64,000 bases of DNA from Nitrospiraceae bacterium. Lineage in GTDB: Bacteria; Nitrospirota; Nitrospiria; Nitrospirales; Nitrospiraceae. A program made the translations under genes and the position numbers. The notes under the pieces were generated by a model. The model saw only the letters and a program-made list of their open reading frames with translations, did not search any database and was not told where the DNA came from. Of this stretch, positions 50,426-58,824 are shown piece after piece (the stretch's first letter is position 1; each line of letters begins with the position of its first letter). Location of the stretch: the NCBI GenBank assembly GCA_035623075.1, contig DASPUC010000005.1, positions 1 to 64,000 of the forward strand, read 5' to 3'.

Positions 50426-53400
50426 ATGCCGCAGAGTCAGTCCCCCACGGTTTTGGTCGCCAGCCCCAGAGCGGAAGAAATCAAACTCATCACCATCAGC
50501 CTTCGCGGATTCTTTCCGAGCTGTCGAATAGAAATCGTCTATGCCCCTGAGGAAGCTATGGTATGGGCGCCCATGCAGGATTGGGACGTGATCCTGATCG
50601 ACGACGAATGGGTACCACCCGGCGGTCGGTCGTCTGTGATCGACGCATTGAAACAGCACGCTCCGTACGCCACCATCCTTGTCGAAAGTGATCACGCCGA
50701 TTCGGCCTCAGCCCTTCAGGCTCTCCAGGCGGGAGCCGACTTTTACTTGTACCGAAAATCCCCCGGTTTCCTTGCCGAGTTGATGTTCTATATACGAGAG
50801 GCGATTGATCGACGCGAGATGCGTGTCACGCTCGAGCGGACACAGGAACGTCGTCTGCGTCTGCTCGAACTACTCACCGACATCCTATACGAACTGGACC
50901 CGGAAGGCCGCTTTCTCTCGATCGGTCCCGGCATCACGCCCCTATTGGGATATCCCGTTGAGGAACTGATCGGCCAGTCCTATACAATCCTCCTTCCATC
51001 GGACCAGCACGCGCTTGCTCACCATCGATTTAACGAACGCCGAGCAGGCATACGCGCAACCAAACGGACCGAACTGCTGCTCCGGCCCAAGCCGGGCCAG
51101 AAAGAGACGACTAATCGCCTGTTCGCAGAGGTCACGGCCAAAGGGCTTTATGACACCCGTCGCCGGTTTTTGGGAACGATCGGGTTGATTCGTGATCTTT
51201 CCTCGCGGAAAGAATACGAAAACACGATCCAACAGTTTCAACAGCGCGTGCGGCACTCTGACCAACTACACACACTCGTTCACCACATCACAGAATTCTC
51301 ACGCAATCTCCAAGCGCCGCTCACCGCCGTCCTTGATGATTCTCGCCATCTTCTAGACGCGCTTCGTGGTTTGCGGTTTGAGGAGCGCATCGACTCCCTG
51401 ACCGGTCATGCGACAACTGCAATGGCACTCGCTCAACAAGTCACTGAGACCCTGCGCGAGTCTGTCCTCCTCCCTGGCGCAGGCACCGTGAATGAACTCC
51501 TCGACGAAGTAATCGGCACGATTAGTCTTGCAGAGAACGGGGTGGCTGCGATTGTGACTCAATTCTCCCGGCCACTTCCGCCTTACGAGAATGACCGGGA
51601 CACATCTTTGGCGCTCTTTCGCCTCCTGATCCGGTATGCCCAGGCCTATCTACGCACGGTCGGCCGGATTCCTAGACTGACCGTCATCACACATGGTGTC
51701 GGCGTTCCATCGTTGATCTCGGAAACTCCGGCGCTCTTCCCCCTCTCGCCACCGACCGAGGTAGAAGTAGAAATCCGTGAGTCTGATCGCGGACAAGAAG
51801 CCACCGTTACACTTGAGCAGATTGAATCCGTTGATCTTCTCACTGCTTATCAACTCGTCCGAGATTTGAGCGGCACCTTGGATTTTGCTGCACCGGTTCA
51901 CGGTCCGCTTCGTATTGTCGTTCGTCTTCCTGTTTCTCCTCGGGTAAGACAGGAACCTTCTTCACCCAAACCACCAGCCTCAGTACCACCTGCTGCCGCG
52001 CCGATCATCACTCAGGGCCTCCCAACGGGAGAGCGTCCTGCTGTTCAGCCTACGGCGCTAGAGCGTCGACGCAGTGTTCGCATTTCGACGACCCTCCCCG
52101 CTCATGTGACCCTCGGCTCGGCCACATGGGTTGGTACTGTGATGAACCTGAGCACGGGCGGGGCGTGCCTCATCCTTCCGCCAGATATGCCGTCGTTGGA
52201 CATACAAACTGTCATCGTCGCTCTGAAAACTGAGGTCGGCATTCTTGAACTTGGTGGAAACGCTTACTGGCGAACCGCAGCATCCGCCCCCCGAGAGCAC
52301 CATGTACCCTCGTCCCATCTTGTTCTGGTATTTTCTGCTCCTCCGCCACAAGAAGCCTCTGTCCTCGCTTCTCTGGTCGAGGCCGCACGTGAACGTTCGC
52401 TCGCGTTTATCCTGGAAGCTCAGCTTTCGGCCACCCCCCGCTCACAGCCGCTTGAGACCACCATTGTACCGAGTGCTGGTGGTGAAACCGATCGACGGGA
52501 GGCCGTCCGTCTGAAATTCTCCCTCCCAGCGCATCTCGATGTTACCGATCAATTTGGATCCAGCAGACGACTGTCGGCTCTTGTCACCGATATGAGTCGA
52601 ACCGGTGTTTGTCTCGAAATCCACGCTCCGCCAGGTCCGCTGTCTGGCTCAGTCACTTTGCATTTTGTCGAGGCGCACATTTCCACCATCCCGCCTGCAG
52701 ACGGACCAACGGCGCCGGATGCAGTGATTCCAGCCCGCATCGTTTGGACGACCGGAATATCACCTGTCCACCGGACCGTCCCTGCCACGATGCTCGAACC
52801 AGCCTTTCGCCTTGGCCTCTGCTTTCACGCTCTGACTCCGTATGCCGAACGGGAAATCAATCGTGTGCTGTACCGCCGGTTGACGTCCGACGAAGGAACA
52901 GGCGATACCCTTCTCCGTCGTACACCGGTCATCAGCATCCCCAGAGAATGCCGGAACCAGCGCGGGCAAACCATTGCGATTACAGACGATCATCTCCGCC
53001 ATCCGCTCACGTCGAACCTTCCTGTAGTCATCATCGCGCCAGGCTATGGCCAGACCGCTGCAGACTATGCAGCCCTGGGACACTTTCTCGCCCATCATCG
53101 CATCCGTGTCCTACGGTATGACCACACCAATCATCTGGGTCTGAGCGAAGGCGAACTGCAGCATACGTCGCTCCGAAGCATGCAAGCAGACCTCACCAAG
53201 GTGATTGAGTTCGTCCATCACACGTGGGCCGGGGTACCCATTGCAATTATCGCCAGTGACATCGCAGCCCGGGTTGCACTCAAAGCCGCGGGACAGTCCT
53301 CATCCATCGCACTCATTGTGTTGGTTAATCCGACCGTCGACCTTCAAGTGATGTTCCAGACCACTCACGCGCATGATCTCCTGACTGATTACCGCTTTGG

Positions 53401-54616
53401 GTTCCGTCGCGGCATCACGAATCTCATAAGTCTGAACGTCAACCTTGATCACTTTGTTGGTGATGCTATCGCAGGCAATTTCACTGATCTTGCGTCGACT
53501 TTGGACGATCTTCGTCTGGCTCGAGTCCCTCTTGCAGTAGTCACGACGCCCATCAGTCCTCTGAGTCCCCTTCCCCCATCCGACCTTCCACATACGTTCA
53601 TAACCGCGCTTGGAACACGAAACCGTGTAACCAGCGTGCCCGCGGTGCTAACTGAATCGTGCCTGTCGTTCGGATCCCCAGCTGTTGCAGCATTTCGGCA
53701 GATCCTGGACCAGATCGCTTCCGCCATGACACTTCCAGAAAACCCGGTCGAGCTTCAGGAACAAGCTGAGCGGTCGCTCAACCGTCAACGCCGGATCGAG
53801 ATGGAACGAACATGCCTGCGCCATGGTGTGTCAGGTGTGACTCGAGAAGCGCTATGGCTAGCTTATCTGCAACAGCTTCCTCATCTGGCCAACCTTCATG
53901 AACATTGGAAACTGATGGATGATCTGTATCGATCTCTGGGACCACTTGACCCATCTACGGTTATCGTGGACATCGACGGCAGCAACACCGACTTGGTCCG
54001 AGTCATGTTGGTTAACCAAACCTATCGAGCCCGGTATCGTGAAAGGACTCAGGAACCGCCGCCGAAACTAGTAGAACTAGGACGTACTCGTGGCTCCCTC
54101 CTGCTCGCTCGTCGGACCTTTCAAGCGCTTTTTCATGAACTGGACCGCACTTGGGATGGTGGGCTACGAGCGTACCCCCCGCTGACCACTGCAACCATTC
54201 AGACCGAGTGGACCTCCGCCCTTCCATTCCAAGACGGTACGCTCCAACGCATCGTCTGCAATCTCGCACTTCCATTTGTTCCTTCTCCTCTCGCTTTCTT
54301 ACGGGAACTTTATCGAGTTCTTCATCCGCAAGGACGGCTTGTGCTCACAGCGTTCCACCCTGAGACAGACTTGAGCACCTTTTACCGCCACCATCTTCGG
54401 AGCGTGCACCAGGACGAATTTGGGACCGAAGGTCAGATCGTCCTGCATTACCTAGGCCGGCTCCGAGAAGCAATTCGCCACGGCCTCTTACATACGTTTG
54501 ACCGTATAACTCTGTCTCACTTGCTGCAGCAGTCAGGGATTGCAGCCCCCCGTATTTCGTCGGTTTTTAACGGTCAGGCTTTGCTCGCGATCGTTGAAAA
54601 GGGGGAATTCCTCTAG
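50426..54616 (+). CDS. Giant multidomain signalling protein: REC-PAS-pseudokinase-PilZ-PilZ-LuxD-like-methyltransferase-like
   Basis: 1396 residues with no signal or membrane segment, so cytoplasmic. Receiver (1-130): D59/D60 in VILIDDEW and K111 remain, but the acidic pair after strand 1 is lost (VLVASPRAE). PAS about 145-262. Kinase-like region about 275-505: the H-box reads FSRNLQAPLT, with R293 for His, and no N or G boxes are seen. PilZ1 about 545-640 (RRRSVR, NLSTGG 574-579) and PilZ2 about 688-815 (RREAVR, DMSRTG 722-727) keep both c-di-GMP motifs. About 835-1090 resembles LuxD: LPVVIIAPGYGQTA, RYDHTNHLGLSEGEL and S944 in IASDIAAR. About 1125-1396 is methyltransferase-like (ALPFQDGTLQRIVCNLALPF) with a weak SAM motif. 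Likely a c-di-GMP sensor; enzyme activities unproven. Confidence 0.85.
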   Translation: MPQSQSPTVLVASPRAEEIKLITISLRGFFPSCRIEIVYAPEEAMVWAPMQDWDVILIDDEWVPPGGRSSVIDALKQHAPYATILVESDHADSASALQALQAGADFYLYRKSPGFLAELMFYIREAIDRREMRVTLERTQERRLRLLELLTDILYELDPEGRFLSIGPGITPLLGYPVEELIGQSYTILLPSDQHALAHHRFNERRAGIRATKRTELLLRPKPGQKETTNRLFAEVTAKGLYDTRRRFLGTIGLIRDLSSRKEYENTIQQFQQRVRHSDQLHTLVHHITEFSRNLQAPLTAVLDDSRHLLDALRGLRFEERIDSLTGHATTAMALAQQVTETLRESVLLPGAGTVNELLDEVIGTISLAENGVAAIVTQFSRPLPPYENDRDTSLALFRLLIRYAQAYLRTVGRIPRLTVITHGVGVPSLISETPALFPLSPPTEVEVEIRESDRGQEATVTLEQIESVDLLTAYQLVRDLSGTLDFAAPVHGPLRIVVRLPVSPRVRQEPSSPKPPASVPPAAAPIITQGLPTGERPAVQPTALERRRSVRISTTLPAHVTLGSATWVGTVMNLSTGGACLILPPDMPSLDIQTVIVALKTEVGILELGGNAYWRTAASAPREHHVPSSHLVLVFSAPPPQEASVLASLVEAARERSLAFILEAQLSATPRSQPLETTIVPSAGGETDRREAVRLKFSLPAHLDVTDQFGSSRRLSALVTDMSRTGVCLEIHAPPGPLSGSVTLHFVEAHISTIPPADGPTAPDAVIPARIVWTTGISPVHRTVPATMLEPAFRLGLCFHALTPYAEREINRVLYRRLTSDEGTGDTLLRRTPVISIPRECRNQRGQTIAITDDHLRHPLTSNLPVVIIAPGYGQTAADYAALGHFLAHHRIRVLRYDHTNHLGLSEGELQHTSLRSMQADLTKVIEFVHHTWAGVPIAIIASDIAARVALKAAGQSSSIALIVLVNPTVDLQVMFQTTHAHDLLTDYRFGFRRGITNLISLNVNLDHFVGDAIAGNFTDLASTLDDLRLARVPLAVVTTPISPLSPLPPSDLPHTFITALGTRNRVTSVPAVLTESCLSFGSPAVAAFRQILDQIASAMTLPENPVELQEQAERSLNRQRRIEMERTCLRHGVSGVTREALWLAYLQQLPHLANLHEHWKLMDDLYRSLGPLDPSTVIVDIDGSNTDLVRVMLVNQTYRARYRERTQEPPPKLVELGRTRGSLLLARRTFQALFHELDRTWDGGLRAYPPLTTATIQTEWTSALPFQDGTLQRIVCNLALPFVPSPLAFLRELYRVLHPQGRLVLTAFHPETDLSTFYRHHLRSVHQDEFGTEGQIVLHYLGRLREAIRHGLLHTFDRITLSHLLQQSGIAAPRISSVFNGQALLAIVEKGEFL

Positions 54617-54668
54617 CTGAAAGAATCCTCGAGGTGTATACTCCTCCCCTGGCACACTCCCCTTTCAA

Positions 54669-56018
54669 GTGAGCGGCTTTCGGCTAACGGCACAGGACCT
54701 GGAGCCACACGTCGGTAGCCCGATGCGCATCCGCCCTATGACAGCACGACGACCCAACATCGATCGTTCTCCGGTTCCGGTTTCCTTGAATATCCTCGAG
54801 TTACTCACTCGGTTTTCCTCCGATCTTGGGGCAATGACAGACCTTCGTGCCTTGAGCGATCGGATTCTGCAGACACTTTGCACCGCGGGATCCAGCTCGC
54901 ATGGTGCTCTGTTCGTTTTAGATCGTGAACGGGACCGGTATCGGCGGATGAGCACGATTGGCCCCGTAGCCAATTCGGCATTTCCCACGAGCCTGCCAGC
55001 CGATCATCCCTTGCCCCATCATTTGACTCAAATTCGCCGAATCTTCATCCAAAAAGATATTCCTACGAAGCGTCGTTACAGCGATTCCAACTCGACGATT
55101 CGACCAATGATGGAATCGTTTCAAGCCGCCTGCGCCATTCCACACTTCAACAAAGGCCGCCTCATTGCCTATTCGATCCTGGGGAAAAGTCATATGTCCG
55201 ACATGGTCGACAAGGAATCCCAGCTTGTGCTCACCTCCCTCGCCCAGATTGCGGCAAATGCGCTGGACAACATCATGCTCTATGAAGACCTCCACCGCTC
55301 CCAAACCTTGATGAAACGAACAGACCGCCTGAAGTCTCTCGAGACCATTGCCGGCGGGTTCGCCCACGAAATCCGCAACCCCTTAACTTCTATCAAAACG
55401 TTTATCCAGCTGGCCCCTGAACGAAAGGATGATGCTGATTTTATTAGGGAATTCAGCAAAGTGGTGATTGACGATGTGTACAGGATTGAGCGGTTGATCC
55501 AAGAAATCCTGGACTATGCCCGATATATGGAACCGAAGTTGACGGATGAGGACATCAATGAGATCGTTTCCTCCTGCCTGTACTTCGTCGACGTAAAGGC
55601 CGAACGGCTGGGGATAAAGATTGAAAAAGAGTTGGCGTCTGACTTACCTCGTGTCATGCTGGACCGTCAGCAAGTCAAGCAAGTTCTGTTAAACCTGCTC
55701 CTGAACGCCATGGATGCTATGGGTGAGCGGGGAGGGCGGTTGCATGTTCGGACACACAAGCTTATGAAACCAGGAGGAAAGATCTGGGCTCAGATCGAGA
55801 TAGAGGACACGGGCCACGGTATCCCGGAAGGCACGCTTGAACATATCTTTGATCCGTTTTTTACCACAAAACATGAAAGTGGTGAGCACGAGGGCACAGG
55901 ACTGGGTTTGACGATCGTTCATCAAATTATTCAGGAACACCGGGGCGAAATTCAGGTCAAGAGTACGGTCGACGTAGGCACTACCTTTTTCGTCAACCTT
56001 CCCGCCTTGCCGGCCTAA
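54669..56018 (+). CDS. Cytoplasmic histidine kinase with GAF domain
   Basis: 449 residues from GTG 54669; ATGs at 54723 and 54738 are possible starts and none has a good ribosome site. There are no membrane segments. A GAF-like sensor (about 35-205) includes SSHGALFVLDRERDRYRRMS and LTSLAQIAANALDNIMLYED. The HisKA domain has IAGGFAHEIRNPLTSIKTF with the phosphorylatable His near residue 233, and the ATPase domain has LLNLLLNAMDAMGERGG (N box), IEDTGHGIPEGTLE (G1) and HEGTGLGLTIVHQI (G2). The NtrB-like H-box and the NtrC-type gene two bases downstream make them partners. It also follows the giant fusion gene by only 52 bases. Confidence 0.93.
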   Translation: MSGFRLTAQDLEPHVGSPMRIRPMTARRPNIDRSPVPVSLNILELLTRFSSDLGAMTDLRALSDRILQTLCTAGSSSHGALFVLDRERDRYRRMSTIGPVANSAFPTSLPADHPLPHHLTQIRRIFIQKDIPTKRRYSDSNSTIRPMMESFQAACAIPHFNKGRLIAYSILGKSHMSDMVDKESQLVLTSLAQIAANALDNIMLYEDLHRSQTLMKRTDRLKSLETIAGGFAHEIRNPLTSIKTFIQLAPERKDDADFIREFSKVVIDDVYRIERLIQEILDYARYMEPKLTDEDINEIVSSCLYFVDVKAERLGIKIEKELASDLPRVMLDRQQVKQVLLNLLLNAMDAMGERGGRLHVRTHKLMKPGGKIWAQIEIEDTGHGIPEGTLEHIFDPFFTTKHESGEHEGTGLGLTIVHQIIQEHRGEIQVKSTVDVGTTFFVNLPALPA

Positions 56019-56020
56019 CC

Positions 56021-57463
56021 ATGAAACACGACGTCGACCCCACCATAAAGAAACGCGTACTCCTCATCGACGATGAACCTCGTATCAGGGCTTCACTCAA
56101 AATGGTCTTAGAGCCGACGTATGAGGTGTTCCAGGCAGGCGATGCACAGGAAGGTCTCGAAGTGTTCCGTAAGGAGGCACCTCATTTGGTTCTCCTTGAC
56201 GTTATCCTACCGGGAACGGATGGTCTTGCAATCCTGCAAACACTGCGGACCGAGGATCGCTCGACGCCCGTCATCATGCTGACGGGAACGAAGTCTGTGA
56301 AGACTGCCGTTGACGCGATGAAGCTTGGCGCCGCTGACTATCTCTCCAAGCCATTCGAGGTCGAGGAGCTTCGGATTGTCGTTGACAAGGCACTCAATTC
56401 CCAAGAACTGGAACGGGAGGTCAAGCAACTTCGTGCGCAGGTCGTCCAGCGATACGCGTTCCACAACCTGATCGGTAAAAGTCCTGCCATGCAGGACATC
56501 TATGGCAAGATTGAGCAAGTTGCAGACAGCCGAACCACGGTTCTCATCACAGGCGATAGCGGAACAGGGAAAGAATTAGTCGCCAAGGCACTCCACTACA
56601 ACAGTTCACGGCGCGACCGTCCATTCGTGGCGTTGAATTGTGCCGCTCTTCCGGAAACGCTCATCGAGTCGGAGTTATTCGGCCACGAGAAGGGCTCCTT
56701 TACGGACGCAACGGCCCGCCGCGTCGGCCAGTTTGAGCTTGCAAACAACGGGACGCTGTTTCTTGATGAGATCGGCGACCTCAGCCCTATGACGCAGGCA
56801 AAGTTGTTGCGCGTGTTGCAGGAACGAGAATTTACGAGAATTGGCGGCGTCCAAGCCATTAAAGTTGACGTGCGTATCATCGCCGCGACCAACAAGAACA
56901 TTGAGGAACTGGTCAGGAAAAATCAATTCCGGGAAGACTTGTATTACCGGATCAACGTCATTTCCCTCTACCTACCGCCCTTGCGCGAGCGTGGCGAGGA
57001 CATTCCCCTCCTGGCCAAGCACTTTCTCGCTAAACGCGTCGAAGAAGACGGTCGCCCTCACCAAGAGTTTACCAAGGAGGCCATGGAGCTCTTGAGTCGC
57101 TATCCCTGGCCAGGCAATGTGAGAGAAATGGAGAACATCATCGAACAGGCGTTTATTTGGTCAAAAGGATCTGCCTCCGTCACACCAGAACACCTTCCGA
57201 ATATTCTCCGAAATGATACCCGCTCGTCTTCTCTCCGCGACGACACGCTTGCGGGGCGACTTTCCCTCGAAAAAGCCGTGATGGAGTTCGAGCGCGAGAT
57301 TATCTTGGACGCTCTTAAACGAACCAACTATGTACAGACCCATGCTGCCAACCTCTTGGGAATTAGCCGCCGGATGCTAAAATACCGAATGGACACACTC
57401 GGCATTGGCCGACCCGACAACGAAGTCAGCGGCGAACCCCAGCCTCCGCCAGTGCAGGAATAA
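56021..57463 (+). CDS. Sigma-54-dependent response regulator (NtrC family), GSFTDA variant
   Basis: 480 residues: receiver (10-130; acidic pair in LLIDDEP, phosphoacceptor D60, K110), AAA+ domain (150-375; Walker A GDSGTGKE, Walker B LFLDEIGDLSPM) and Fis-type DNA-binding end (YVQTHAANLLGISRRMLKYR). The sigma-54 contact loop reads GSFTDA (225-230) instead of GAFTGA; the essential Thr is kept. It begins two bases after the kinase stop, so they form a coupled two-component pair. A terminator-like element follows. A sigma-54-type promoter lies upstream of the next gene, which is thus a candidate target. Confidence 0.94.
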   Translation: MKHDVDPTIKKRVLLIDDEPRIRASLKMVLEPTYEVFQAGDAQEGLEVFRKEAPHLVLLDVILPGTDGLAILQTLRTEDRSTPVIMLTGTKSVKTAVDAMKLGAADYLSKPFEVEELRIVVDKALNSQELEREVKQLRAQVVQRYAFHNLIGKSPAMQDIYGKIEQVADSRTTVLITGDSGTGKELVAKALHYNSSRRDRPFVALNCAALPETLIESELFGHEKGSFTDATARRVGQFELANNGTLFLDEIGDLSPMTQAKLLRVLQEREFTRIGGVQAIKVDVRIIAATNKNIEELVRKNQFREDLYYRINVISLYLPPLRERGEDIPLLAKHFLAKRVEEDGRPHQEFTKEAMELLSRYPWPGNVREMENIIEQAFIWSKGSASVTPEHLPNILRNDTRSSSLRDDTLAGRLSLEKAVMEFEREIILDALKRTNYVQTHAANLLGISRRMLKYRMDTLGIGRPDNEVSGEPQPPPVQE

Positions 57464-57466
57464 CAC

Positions 57467-57494
57467 AGCCTCTTGAGAGGATTGAGCTTTTTTT
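57467..57494 (+). terminator. Terminator-like hairpin with T7
   Basis: CCTC-TTGA-GAGG (57469-57480) forms a short hairpin; flanking AGC and GCT can extend it. A run of seven T follows (57488-57494). It lies just after the stop of the NtrC-type gene and would separate it from the HD-GYP gene. Confidence 0.45.
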
Positions 57495-57615
57495 GCACGA
57501 AGCTGGTACAGAACTGCTCGAATAGTACGTAGAGCTTCGTCTGTGGAAACTACATATAGTTGCTTTACAGACAAACCCTACCCCAGCTTGATGTCGGATA
57601 CATAAGTCACTGAAT

Positions 57616-57631
57616 CGGAATAGGAATTGCT
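57616..57631 (+). promoter_or_regulatory. Sigma-54-type promoter before the HD-GYP gene
   Basis: CGG at 57616-57618 and TTGCT at 57627-57631 have the exact ten-base GG-to-GC spacing of -24/-12 promoters. The -12 part matches well, the -24 part (CGGAAT) only in GG. Transcription would start near 57642, 25 bases before the ATG at 57667. The neighbouring NtrC-type regulator is a plausible activator. Confidence 0.4.
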
Positions 57632-57666
57632 TGACAGAATACGTAATTGGGGGTAGAGGACACTAC

Positions 57667-58818
57667 ATGAACATTGCCTCCACGCAAGGCACAGAGAAGA
57701 CGAAGCCGACCGTCCTGGTGATTGACGATGAGGCCGGGCCACGTGATGCCCTTAAAGTTATCCTGCGCCCTTTCTTCAATATTCAAGCCGCAGAATCGGC
57801 CAAGGCCGCCATCGACCTACTTAACTCGCACCAGATAGACCTCATCACCCTCGACCAGAAACTCCCCGACCGACAGGGTTTGGATCTCTTACAAGACATC
57901 AAGCATACCCACGCAGACGTCGAAGTCATCATTATCACGGGTTACGGCAGCTTAAAATCAGCGATGGAAGGCATCCGGCACGGTGCAGCCGGGTACCTCC
58001 TCAAACCGTTCAACGTGACGGAACTTATCACCCTCGTCAACCAGACCTTAGAAAAAAAGCAGCGCCTTGATTTCCTGCGAAACTTCTTGAATACCAAACC
58101 TACCCTCTGGGGATCTGAGCAAGAGAGCGCTAAAGCGTGGAAAGAATTGATGGCGGGCTACTATCGTATTGGGAGTAAGAGATCTGCCGACCCGGGAAGC
58201 ACGGGCGAGACGTCGGATGTCCTTCCGATGCTTTCAGATTTGCTGGAAGCCAAGGATCGCCAACTGCTCAACCACTGTAGCCGCGTGAGCTTCTACGCAA
58301 CGCTGTTGGCCAACCGGATGAATCTCACCATGGCGGAGCAAAAGTCACTCGCTCTCGGGGCCTTTCTTCATGACATCGGGAAAATCGTATCAGAATCGTA
58401 CCGGTTCGCCGACGACGAAATATCCCCAGCCGGAGAGACCACAAGCAATCACCAGCATCCGGAACTCGGCGCTCGCATGATTCTTCCCCTTGGCCTTCCT
58501 GCCGAAGTGGGACAGATCGTGTCCTACCACCACGAGCGATGGGATGGGTCTGGTTACCCGCATGGTCTACAAGGTGACGGTATCCCGGTGTTGGCTCGTA
58601 TCGTGTGTCTCGCACAAGCCTTTGACCATCTTACGGCAGAACTTCCCGGGCGCACTTCCATGACCGTCGACCGTGCTTGTCACAACATGGTTCAGCATGC
58701 CGGAACGTTCTTTGATCCGATGCTCACCGAACTCTTCACACGTGTGGTCGATGAATGCAAGGCTTCTCTCCCCGCGATGGCCATTGCGACCACCCCAACA
58801 ACCGAACCGGACGCGTAA
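57667..58818 (+). CDS. Response regulator with HD-GYP phosphodiesterase domain
   Basis: 383 residues from ATG 57667 (GAGG eight bases upstream; the frame to 57631 is rejected). Receiver about 1-135 with acidic pair VLVIDDEAG, phosphoacceptor Asp in LITLDQKLPD and Lys in GYLLKPFNVT. HD-GYP domain about 195-370: HCSRVSFYATLLANRM, GAFLHDIGKIVSES (HD), HQHPELGARMI, and HHERWDGSGYPHGLQGDGIP with the GYP triad, followed by LARIVCLAQAFDHLT. These residues fit an active c-di-GMP phosphodiesterase. It forms the last gene of the cluster that starts with the PilZ-bearing fusion protein. Convergent with recN, 6 bases apart. Confidence 0.94.
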   Translation: MNIASTQGTEKTKPTVLVIDDEAGPRDALKVILRPFFNIQAAESAKAAIDLLNSHQIDLITLDQKLPDRQGLDLLQDIKHTHADVEVIIITGYGSLKSAMEGIRHGAAGYLLKPFNVTELITLVNQTLEKKQRLDFLRNFLNTKPTLWGSEQESAKAWKELMAGYYRIGSKRSADPGSTGETSDVLPMLSDLLEAKDRQLLNHCSRVSFYATLLANRMNLTMAEQKSLALGAFLHDIGKIVSESYRFADDEISPAGETTSNHQHPELGARMILPLGLPAEVGQIVSYHHERWDGSGYPHGLQGDGIPVLARIVCLAQAFDHLTAELPGRTSMTVDRACHNMVQHAGTFFDPMLTELFTRVVDECKASLPAMAIATTPTTEPDA

Positions 58819-58824
58819 CCTCCA

